Source of the DNA: Sutterella sp.
GTDB lineage: Bacteria > Pseudomonadota > Gammaproteobacteria > Burkholderiales > Burkholderiaceae_F
Length of the DNA stretch: 12,207 nt
Direction: 5' to 3'
NCBI GenBank assembly: GCA_020025955.1
Contig: JAHHRF010000052.1
Span: forward strand, 1-12,207
In this document: piece by piece, positions 6,801-12,207 of the stretch
Layout of the letters: each line of letters opens with the position of its first letter
Numbering within the stretch: position 1 is the first letter of the stretch
Made by a program: the position numbers and the translations under genes
The notes under the pieces: model-generated
What the model was told of the DNA's origin: nothing
Databases searched by the model: none
What the model saw: only the letters and a program-made list of their open reading frames with translations

Positions 6801-7652
6801 CGTAAGGGCAAGCAGTCCGCTCAGAAATTCAATCAACGTTTTGATTCCACCCTGTTCGTGTTGCGTGAAAATGTAGCCGGTGACGTTTGTGGGGCCATTG
6901 CGGGGTTGATGAGTCGTTACCAAGCGATCCCCGTTCTCGAATACGAAGTGAAGAATTTGGCGAGTGGCAGTAAGCAGCTTGAGTTGGTTTACAAGAAAGT
7001 GAATTCTCTTTTCTTGTTTAGCCAAGTCGACATGCAAAACGCTGAGCGTCAATCGTGGTGGGCTGGAGCGAATCGATGGGAAATTCTCGGACTTGATCGT
7101 AAGACGGCCTTTAGAGAAGAGGGGCAACTCAAAACCACGGTTAAACCTTTAGCGGTTTATCCGGGTGCCTCCGTGAGAGCAGGTGGGACGAGTCAAATTT
7201 GTTCTCACTGTGGCAATAACGTGATGGCTTTGATTAAGCGGCTGGAAGCCGCCAAGTTTAAAGGCGCCATTACGCTTGACGAAAAGGGTGAAACGACGCT
7301 GGAAGGTCACACGATTGCCTTACAGAAACCGCGTTCGAAGTTCTTGAACAAGACGAAGGTGGATCCGTTGTGGCGTCGTGCGAAGCGTCGCAATGAGCGT
7401 CCTGATTGGATGCCCTTAGCTAACCGAACGTTTAAGGATCTAGGGGAATTTCGTCGTGCCGTGCGTCAGTCGTTACGTCGCCCACCGAAGAGCCTCATGA
7501 CGAAGGATACGACGCAGAGTCGCTATTTCTGTCCTTTCACGAGTTGTTCGCACTGTAACGTTGAGCAGCACGCTGACGTAAATGCCGCGATCAACATTGG
7601 TCGTCGCTTCTTGGAGAGCTTGAGTCCAAGTAAGAAAAAGACCAAGAAATAA
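3804..7652 (+). CDS. cas12c: Cas12c-like (type V-C) RNA-guided effector
   Basis: This encodes 1,282 residues from ATG 3804 (1,285 from an in-frame GTG at 3795), within the usual Cas12c size range. Numbering here is from the GTG. The N-terminal ~930 residues are helical and lack a motif I can name, as expected for REC/WED lobes. A split RuvC nuclease fills the C-terminal third: motif I RVIGIDQGEAGLAYAVF with D958, motif II PVLEYEV with E1049, and motif III QHADVNAAINIG with D1261. A zinc-ribbon is interleaved: CSHC (C1136, C1139), then C1251 and C1254 (SCSHCN), with C1246 nearby. All three catalytic acids look intact. No HNH domain is present, so this is class 2 type V, not type II. Published Cas12c enzymes bind DNA and use RuvC to mature the guide RNA but do not cut DNA; whether this one does the same cannot be read from sequence. 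Assignment to V-C rather than V-D rests on size, Cas1-only context and 18-nt spacers. No good ribosome-binding site lies directly before either start. Confidence 0.8.
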   Translation: MRNTLALRDLPSGQTLRRFRQKLASLSSGSLKSSVLTSKFTLEFTDRQRVNRFLNFDENAKLYDVIEGCQKGSLTYFLFAVHLAGFRLFPDATKTLLFANRECFDEEAFAKAMTELAGEAIPSFTIASLLKAMKTTPRSPKGEPPVPFTEERILFEYRKKICPKLPKGASEDNVNGLIQAMATELLNDGFTDWNDVAKRELEAATAVDRALAKYGEFPSLATMVKATQSGSQLPKNSTIVFDKNLPFIAMKDVEGVEQYAVVAKVLGYAEGLDVVNDHLTTSQGDALSWLFNKGLPLFQTTDVLTLCEYYSVPESQKHRIEQIVEAALAVPHQTHFYKEKNAFAYHLFRTSFAQRTDSWVTNYVKRLQELRDMVKNAKADIDVPALMHDGKDFLLSTDCRREEMEDLVQRYTALREASQQALDHLLGQSALTIQKDLTQVETFSMVLNRMAAITEQLSNAIDQTQEDQFSPWKGAHFEKELKQAGWTNFKRLPKLNGMSGGVPPVQEELEKNATLYEVVLAARQAHFEKLQAWATQAGVSLDVMTTFTKQQEERARQRPSCHQTGRELAIRWVLQRVARVVRDRHDACAESLKTWFEAKQIFANTKDFNKYFRNSQGSIYVSPFSSNRHQGYELGKSVVDQAEALIEALETFAETYSLTSSQYSDEVETLQRLKGLLLGLRISAIEGLVPHDVAQLELEPEDLGDALHDGLKLQLEKDAVESSIVAKAFNVYASLLSGALIMLRREQFFLRTKFSWKKNCELLYVPKAVEKGWFLPKERYAHSKTWQTIFDNELLVDHPEGGVDVEATFVKLVKAWKLIPDDVRKTLLRQLPHDWMFELPVEKDKLSLAEEEACSFESNLVLNVVKGVMTPKRVDLRTCARLVGPSTFKERLNDTFVDSAAKLGDMTLLVNQKFTQDHSTVTPTDLRVELAIPITKNVKQIKSAPTPFKRVIGIDQGEAGLAYAVFDLDEAGNPMATPLTTGTIRIPSIRRLIKGVRSFRKGKQSAQKFNQRFDSTLFVLRENVAGDVCGAIAGLMSRYQAIPVLEYEVKNLASGSKQLELVYKKVNSLFLFSQVDMQNAERQSWWAGANRWEILGLDRKTAFREEGQLKTTVKPLAVYPGASVRAGGTSQICSHCGNNVMALIKRLEAAKFKGAITLDEKGETTLEGHTIALQKPRSKFLNKTKVDPLWRRAKRRNERPDWMPLANRTFKDLGEFRRAVRQSLRRPPKSLMTKDTTQSRYFCPFTSCSHCNVEQHADVNAAINIGRRFLESLSPSKKKTKK

Positions 7653-7658
7653 ATACCC

Positions 7659-7692
7659 AAGCCCTCGCTTCTGTCCCCGAGCGAGGGCTTTT
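7659..7692 (+). terminator. Intrinsic terminator after the effector gene
   Basis: A 9-bp perfect stem GCCCTCGCT (7661-7669) / AGCGAGGGC (7680-7688) with a 10-nt loop is followed by TTTT, seven bases after the effector stop codon. Both arms are identical to those of the terminator at 789-821. Confidence 0.88.
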
Positions 7693-7700
7693 CCCGTTTC

Positions 7701-7728
7701 AGGAACCTTGTTCCTAAAAGCGTACAAT
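7701..7728 (+). promoter_or_regulatory. ndh promoter with candidate operator
   Basis: TACAAT (7723-7728) is a strong -10 (5 of 6 bases), 27 bp before the start codon. No clear -35 is found at 16-18 bp. Instead a perfect inverted repeat AGGAAC-CTT-GTTCCT (7701-7715) ends 7 bp upstream of the -10, where a regulator could replace or block sigma contacts. The regulator is unknown. Confidence 0.4.
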
Positions 7729-7755
7729 AACCCACACCAAACTAAGGAGTAGGGC

Positions 7756-8910
7756 ATGAAACGACCAAAGATTGTCGTCGTGGGCGCAGGCTACGCGGGA
7801 ATGAGTTTTTTAACCTCATTAAAGGCAGCAACCTTTAAGAGAGCTGACGTGACCCTCATCTCCCCGACGCGCTTTCATACGCAAACGACGATGCTCCACA
7901 AGGTAGCCACCAGAGAGTCGGCCTCTCACGTGCGTTTGCCGTTGCGTGACATTCTGCCCAATAGTCTCTCGATTCTGGAGACGCGTGCCACCCGCCTTGA
8001 CTTGGCGGGGCAAAGGGTAGAAACCCCTTTGGGGACGGTTCCCTACGATTACCTCATCTGTGCCGCCGGTTTTGATGTCGAAGACTTTCATATCCCTGGG
8101 GTGGACAGGGCTTTCCGATTAACGTCCTACGAAAGTGCCTTGCAACTCGAGAAGGCCTTTCAATCGGCTCTAGAACAAGCCCAGAAAACGCAAACGAGCC
8201 TCTCGCTCGTTATCTGCGGCGGGGGACTCACCGGGGTGGAAGTTGCGGGGTCTTGCCAAGTGGCATTAAATCGCTATGCCAGGGCTATAGAGCCTGCGGG
8301 GCTTTCCCATCGGGTGATGTTGATCAACGCCGATGCCCGGCTTTTGCCTGGGCTCAGTGCGTCGATAGGCGCTCAGGCGCAAGCTCACCTTGAGGCCCTG
8401 GGCGTGGTGGTCAAAAATAAGACGGTGGTTTCTGCGGTATCAGACGACACTGTTACCCTTCAGGGGGGAGAATCCATCCCCGCACACCTTACGGTGTGGG
8501 CCGCGGGCGTAAGGGGCAGTGACCTCATTGGAAAGAGTATTCCCGAGAGCGTCAAAAACCGAGTGATGGTTAACGAACACCTTCAGCATCCTCGCTGGAC
8601 CAATGCCTTTTTCATTGGGGACGTGAGCCTGGTGCGTGATGCGTCAGGAGCGCCTCTTCCCCCCACGGCACAATTAGCCCTTCAAGAAGGGGCGTATCTA
8701 GCCGCCACACTTGAAAAAGTCTTACTGGGGCAAAACCACCTCCCCGCCTTTACCTTTCACCACCAAGGCACGATTTGCTCCGTGGGACCCGACTATGCCG
8801 TCGCAACAGTTTGGGGTAAAGACTTGGCCGGGCGCATGCCGTCAATACTTAAACGCTTCGTGGAAAAGAAGTGGCTCTTCAAGCTTTTGGGACCCAAAGG
8901 ACTTTTTTGA
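7756..8910 (+). CDS. ndh: Type II NADH dehydrogenase (NDH-2), FAD-dependent
   Basis: This encodes 384 residues. NDH-2 oxidises NADH and reduces quinone at the cytoplasmic face of the inner membrane without pumping protons. An N-terminal FAD-binding Rossmann motif VVVGAGYAG has the GxGxxG at residues 10-15. A second dinucleotide fold for NADH has GGGLTGVEVAG at 155-165, with an acidic E162 in the motif. WAAGVRG follows, then FFIGD with D289, which contacts FAD, and PPTAQLALQEGAYLA, matching the quinone-site region of the family. The C-terminal tail (VEKKWLFKLLGPKGLF) is basic and amphipathic, as in membrane-anchoring tails of this family. The start is well supported: AAGGAG lies 6 nt before ATG 7756. 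The gene sits between two terminators, so it is monocistronic and unrelated to the CRISPR genes. A broader call of NAD(P)/FAD-dependent oxidoreductase is the safe fallback. Confidence 0.88.
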   Translation: MKRPKIVVVGAGYAGMSFLTSLKAATFKRADVTLISPTRFHTQTTMLHKVATRESASHVRLPLRDILPNSLSILETRATRLDLAGQRVETPLGTVPYDYLICAAGFDVEDFHIPGVDRAFRLTSYESALQLEKAFQSALEQAQKTQTSLSLVICGGGLTGVEVAGSCQVALNRYARAIEPAGLSHRVMLINADARLLPGLSASIGAQAQAHLEALGVVVKNKTVVSAVSDDTVTLQGGESIPAHLTVWAAGVRGSDLIGKSIPESVKNRVMVNEHLQHPRWTNAFFIGDVSLVRDASGAPLPPTAQLALQEGAYLAATLEKVLLGQNHLPAFTFHHQGTICSVGPDYAVATVWGKDLAGRMPSILKRFVEKKWLFKLLGPKGLF

Positions 8911-8924
8911 GTCAGCTTTTCATT

Positions 8925-8962
8925 ACGCCTAACGGTCGACGGGTGACGGTTAGGCGTTTTTT
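8925..8962 (+). terminator. Intrinsic terminator of ndh
   Basis: A 9-bp stem ACGCCTAAC (8925-8933) / GTTAGGCGT (8949-8957) encloses a 15-nt loop and is followed by a run of six T. It begins 14 bp after the ndh stop codon. Confidence 0.92.
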
Positions 8963-9332
8963 CGTTCACCACCTTCCCAATTTGTGACGAAACACCCCCT
9001 ACCCAGTTTGTGCAACACGGTGACTTTTGTGTGGGATTTGGGGAGGAGTCGGGGGCGTAAATGCGGGCGGAATGCCCAAAAGTGGGGAGGCTTTTTTGTG
9101 AAAATCACACACAATACTGACAATTTACAAAATTAATTAGGGGCTTTGGGACGGGCTAACGCACTGAAAAGTAAGAAAAAAGACTTTTCACTTAAGGGAA
9201 AACGCGTTGCCCAAATGGTTAAGTAACCATGGGTGCCCACATAGTTGGACATAAAATTTGCTTATTAGCGTTCCAAAAAGTCAGGCAGACAATTTGGAAT
9301 AGTTGTTAAGAATCATTGAATTGAAGTGTCCC
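8963..9332 (+). promoter_or_regulatory. Long upstream region of the autotransporter-like gene; no gene seen
   Basis: This 370-bp stretch has no credible ORF. It holds an imperfect direct repeat (CCCAATTTGTGACGAAACAC at 8976-8995 and CCCAGTTTGTGCAACACGG at 9002-9020). It also has an inverted repeat TGAAAAGT (9165-9172) / ACTTTTCA (9183-9190) and a compact palindrome ATGGTT-AAGT-AACCAT (9215-9230). The AT-rich block 9100-9145 and TAAAAT near 9252 are possible promoter elements, but no convincing -35/-10 pair is seen. The length and repeats suggest regulated expression of the surface protein downstream; that is inference. Confidence 0.4.
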
Positions 9333-12207
9333 ATGTCCAAGTATTTAGCCCTTCAGAGTAAAAAGTCCCCGCCGATTTCGTCCTTAAATCCGCTTGTCGT
9401 TGCTACGTTGGCGGTGTTCTCTGGTGCCGTGATGGCTGATACCACGAACTTGACGGAAATCGATGCGACGACGAGCCCTGTCACCGCCACGTATGACTCC
9501 GTGACGGTAACGAACACGAACGGTACGGCCGTTAAGGTGGCTAAGGATGTCAACTTAACCGTTGCCGATACGTTGACGGTCGATGCGAAAAAGAATCAGA
9601 AGATTGCGGCGGTAGAAGGCAAGGGTGGCACGTTTACGATCCAGGGTACCCCTGAAAACAATGGGGTGGCAAAAAAGATTGATGTGTCCGCCGTCGGCAC
9701 TTATGAGGGGGAAGGGGCACGTTCTCGGCTTCGCGCCTGGGCGGTGAGTCTGGACGGGGGCACCCAAGACTGGCGTGCCGAATCCATTCGCTTGAAGGCT
9801 GAACGCATCGATGAGACACCTCGTGATCCATCTGATCGCGGTGGGTGGGCGTATGATGGGGCGAGTGCCTTGATGGCCAAGAATGCCCAGACGACCTTGA
9901 CCACCAATGAATTGATCGCGGAAGCGGTTGGGGCGACGGCCTATGCGGTGAAGTTGGAAAACAGTCAATTAACGATTGCTAAGGCCGACCCAACGGCAAC
10001 GGATGCGACGGTCACTGTGATTGCGAAGGTGGAGCAACCGACCTTTCAACAGTTCGCGTTCTTATCGGAAGACAGTGACGTGTCGATTACAACGGATATC
10101 CTGAAGCTTGAGTCGACAATTATTGGGTCCAAACACATCGCGGAGAGGGAGGCTGGCGCTCTTAGGGTAACGGGTGGCAAGCGCTTTACGGTGAATGCCC
10201 AAACCTTTGAGGCAAAAGCGTTCACTGACCGATCTATGGACACACATGGTATCCAACTTCTGGGTAAGACAGGTGCCGTGGGTGAAGCGCGTTTAACGGG
10301 TACGTTTAACGTTAAAGATTTCAACATTGAAACATCGCAGAACGCTAATAAAAAGTATGGTTTTCACGTCAAAGATGCGGATGTGACGGTAACGGGGGAT
10401 TCGTTGTCTGTTCACACCGGAGGAGGCTACGACAGTTATGCCATCTTCGTTGAAAAGACGGGGACATTAAAACTCAATGAGAAAGACATTTCAGTCAGGA
10501 TGGATCATGGCGGGCGTCAGTATGCCATGCGCGTTGTCGATCAGGGCGAATTGATCACTTCGGCAGACTCCACGTTAAAGTTGTCCGTTGACGTTAGAGA
10601 AGTTCACTCTGGGGGGCTTTTCGTGCGAGACGACGCACATGTCGAATTGTTAGGCCGCGAAAACGTCATATTCACGCCTAGAATTGCCATCGAAGGGGGG
10701 AGCACCAAGCCCGTCTATATTGGGAGTGAAACGACGCAAAGAAACTCGGTCAGAACGGCTGTGATGTCGAAGGAATTTGTACCTTGGGGACAGGAGGGCA
10801 TCTCTCTGGGCACCGCTATTGACTGGCAATCGGGGTCTTTAATTTTTAGAGGAGCCCGCACTGATCTTTTAGGTGAAGTCCTGATTAAAGAAGGGGCAAT
10901 CGTATCCATCGCAGATGAAGGACCTAATCGATTCAGAGGACAACTCAAAGTTAGTGATTGGCGGGCTGTGGGGCAAGGGGCGCCAGCGGGGAAATTCGTT
11001 TTCACCAGCGTCAGTGATGAGCCCAACTTCAGAGCTTTTCATGGGTCTATAGAAACGAACAAGAATGGGGTCGCCACGATTAAAATCAAGGGCTCTGACG
11101 AAAATAAGGCGTTGTTTGATGGCTCGTTGGATAACGGCCTTCGCTTCACGGGTCGAGGTCCGCAAGGCAATATTAGCTTGGAACTTGACAATGTTTTCTT
11201 TGATGCGGGTCGGGTCTACGTGAATCGTATCGATGCTAAAAATGATGTGAAGATTGACAGTCCCCATGACCTTTATGTCGACGAAATTACTGGTAAGGCT
11301 ACGTTTAAGCTTCACGTGAATCCTGAGGTGCGTCAGCGGTCTAACATTTTGTATTTAGGCCAGAACAACGCCGATCTGACGATTGAAATGGCAGATCTTC
11401 GTAAGCTCCCCTATGACCCTTGGGAAAAAATTATCGACCAGTCGTTGCGCGTAGTCACCACCAAGAAAGGGGGTAACGATATTAAATTGGTGGGATTGCC
11501 CACCAAAGAGTATGAGCGCAATGGTGAAAAGTGGGTATTGAGTTTCGAGAGGACGGATGACTCGGAAAATGATCAATTGTATGACTTTACACATCCCACT
11601 TATTCTTACCTCCACCTCTCTAAAGAACAGCTAGCTCAAATTTATCCCGAAGGGAGCGCTTTAGAACACTGGGTCATTAAGGCCACGAAGGTAGAACCGC
11701 CCAAGCCTGAACCCGAACCTGAAACGGGTGGGGAAACGGTGCCGCCGGTGAATCCCGATGCCGGGACGACGGAAGGCGGTGAAACGCCTACGCCTGTTGA
11801 TCCCGAGACGGGCACGGAAGGTGGCGGGACGCCTACGCCGACTGACCCCGAAACGGGCACAGAAGGTGGCGGGACGCCCACGCCGACTGACCCCGAAACG
11901 GGCACGGAAGGTGGTGGCAACACCGAACTGGAAGTGACTCCGGGTACGGAAGGCACGGGTGGTGGTGATGGTTCTACGCCGTCCACGGGTGGCGGTGGTG
12001 GTTCCACGCCCAGCACGGGTGGTGGTGGCTCTACCCCAAGTACGGGTGGCGGTGGTACGCCTACGCCTACGCCGGGTACGGGCGGTGGCGGTGCCCTTGT
12101 GCCGCCTACGCCTACGCCGGGTACGGGCGGTGGCGGTGCCCTTGTGCCGCCTACGCCTGCAATGCCTGACGTGGATACGACGCACGTGCACCTCTTGCCC
12201 ACGGCCA
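9333..12207 (+). CDS. Large secreted autotransporter/adhesin-like protein, 3' end missing
   Basis: An open frame of 958 codons runs uninterrupted from ATG 9333 to the right edge, so no stop codon is visible. The start MSKYLALQSKK is followed by a hydrophobic core (LVVATLAVFSGAVMA), giving a signal peptide with probable cleavage after A35, before DTTN. Residues ~36-785 are a Thr/Asp/Gly/Val-rich passenger-like region with many short beta-prone segments, few aromatic residues and no cysteine-rich or enzymatic motif that I recognise. From about residue 787 (VEPPKPEPEPETGG) the protein becomes a Pro/Thr/Gly/Glu linker with tandem repeats (TPTPTDPETGTEGGG, then STPSTGGGG, then GTGGGGALVPPTP). This order (signal, passenger, low-complexity linker) is typical of type V secretion autotransporters, where an outer-membrane beta-barrel would follow outside the window. 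The ribosome-binding site is weak (GAAG, 7 nt upstream). A surface protein without a barrel is the alternative. Confidence 0.75.
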   Translation, partial: MSKYLALQSKKSPPISSLNPLVVATLAVFSGAVMADTTNLTEIDATTSPVTATYDSVTVTNTNGTAVKVAKDVNLTVADTLTVDAKKNQKIAAVEGKGGTFTIQGTPENNGVAKKIDVSAVGTYEGEGARSRLRAWAVSLDGGTQDWRAESIRLKAERIDETPRDPSDRGGWAYDGASALMAKNAQTTLTTNELIAEAVGATAYAVKLENSQLTIAKADPTATDATVTVIAKVEQPTFQQFAFLSEDSDVSITTDILKLESTIIGSKHIAEREAGALRVTGGKRFTVNAQTFEAKAFTDRSMDTHGIQLLGKTGAVGEARLTGTFNVKDFNIETSQNANKKYGFHVKDADVTVTGDSLSVHTGGGYDSYAIFVEKTGTLKLNEKDISVRMDHGGRQYAMRVVDQGELITSADSTLKLSVDVREVHSGGLFVRDDAHVELLGRENVIFTPRIAIEGGSTKPVYIGSETTQRNSVRTAVMSKEFVPWGQEGISLGTAIDWQSGSLIFRGARTDLLGEVLIKEGAIVSIADEGPNRFRGQLKVSDWRAVGQGAPAGKFVFTSVSDEPNFRAFHGSIETNKNGVATIKIKGSDENKALFDGSLDNGLRFTGRGPQGNISLELDNVFFDAGRVYVNRIDAKNDVKIDSPHDLYVDEITGKATFKLHVNPEVRQRSNILYLGQNNADLTIEMADLRKLPYDPWEKIIDQSLRVVTTKKGGNDIKLVGLPTKEYERNGEKWVLSFERTDDSENDQLYDFTHPTYSYLHLSKEQLAQIYPEGSALEHWVIKATKVEPPKPEPEPETGGETVPPVNPDAGTTEGGETPTPVDPETGTEGGGTPTPTDPETGTEGGGTPTPTDPETGTEGGGNTELEVTPGTEGTGGGDGSTPSTGGGGGSTPSTGGGGSTPSTGGGGTPTPTPGTGGGGALVPPTPTPGTGGGGALVPPTPAMPDVDTTHVHLLPTA
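11784..11918 (+). repeat. Three in-frame 45-bp tandem repeats in the linker
   Basis: Copies at 11784-11828, 11829-11873 and 11874-11918 encode TPTPVDPETGTEGGG and then TPTPTDPETGTEGGG twice. Copies 2 and 3 differ at only a few bases. The unit is a multiple of three, so gain or loss of copies keeps the frame. Confidence 0.92.
12060..12149 (+). repeat. Perfect 45-bp tandem duplication in the linker
   Basis: Two copies, 12060-12104 and 12105-12149, appear identical base for base and encode PTPTPGTGGGGALVP. A partial third copy (CCTACGCCT) follows at 12150. Perfect identity suggests a recent duplication by slippage or recombination. Confidence 0.93.

Noticed and set aside
6705..7127. Minus-strand ORF of 140 codons inside the effector gene
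   Set aside because: It lies opposite the conserved RuvC I-II region of the effector and has low-complexity, non-domain-like sequence.
3795..7652. Effector as a Cas9 or a TnpB-type transposase protein
   Set aside because: No HNH domain is seen, so it is not Cas9. It is about three times TnpB length and adjacent to cas1 and a large array, so a Cas12 effector is the better reading.
10046..11615. Several minus-strand ORFs of 86-148 codons
   Set aside because: All lie opposite the uninterrupted 958-codon plus-strand frame that starts with a signal peptide at 9333.
11642..12202. Minus-strand Pro/Val/Gly-rich ORF of 186 codons, plus a similar Arg/Thr-rich one
   Set aside because: Both are reverse readings of the GC-rich repeats in the linker of the plus-strand autotransporter-like frame, which continues without stop across the region.

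Overview
The window looks like chromosomal DNA of a gut-type betaproteobacterium. My best guess is Burkholderiales, Sutterella/Parasutterella-like. This rests on gene style only: a long secreted autotransporter-like protein, betaproteobacterial-looking spacing and an intermediate GC content. No marker gene fixes the taxon. The centrepiece is a compact CRISPR-Cas locus with only two protein genes, cas1 and a ~1,280-residue RuvC effector, and an array of 39 repeats of 25 bp separated by 18-nt spacers. Very short spacers, Cas1 without Cas2 or Cas4, and a large Cas12-type effector together match subtype V-C (Cas12c). V-D (Cas12d) is the nearest alternative.

Layout from left to right. A tRNA-Arg(ACG) runs off the left edge on the minus strand, with its promoter. 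Next is a potentially structured RNA region (103-236), then a small three-helix membrane protein (383-679). A bidirectional terminator (789-821) separates these from the CRISPR array (848-2507). The array is most regular at its right end and degenerate at its left end, so the leader is at 2508-2605 and the array is most likely transcribed leftward. cas1 (2606-3670) is read rightward from the other side of the leader. A 124-130 bp gap follows that holds an 11-nt copy of the repeat in the loop of a strong hairpin. On the minus strand this reads as an anti-repeat and is the best candidate for the tracrRNA/scoutRNA of the system. The effector gene follows (3804-7652) and ends at a terminator whose stem is identical to the one at the left border.

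Beyond the CRISPR locus is a monocistronic type II NADH dehydrogenase gene (7756-8910) with its own promoter, a candidate operator and a terminator. A ~370-bp non-coding stretch with several inverted repeats follows. The last feature is a 958-codon open frame (9333 to the right edge) with a signal peptide, a long passenger-like region and a Pro/Thr/Gly-rich linker containing 45-bp tandem repeats. It is probably a partial autotransporter or adhesin.

Proposed workings: Cas1 adds 18-bp spacers at the leader end. The array transcript pairs with the intergenic RNA, and the pair loads the Cas12c-like effector for RNA-guided DNA recognition. The three-part RNA arrangement (leftward array, leftward anti-repeat RNA between two rightward genes) and the stepwise changes in repeat edges along the array are the most interesting observations.
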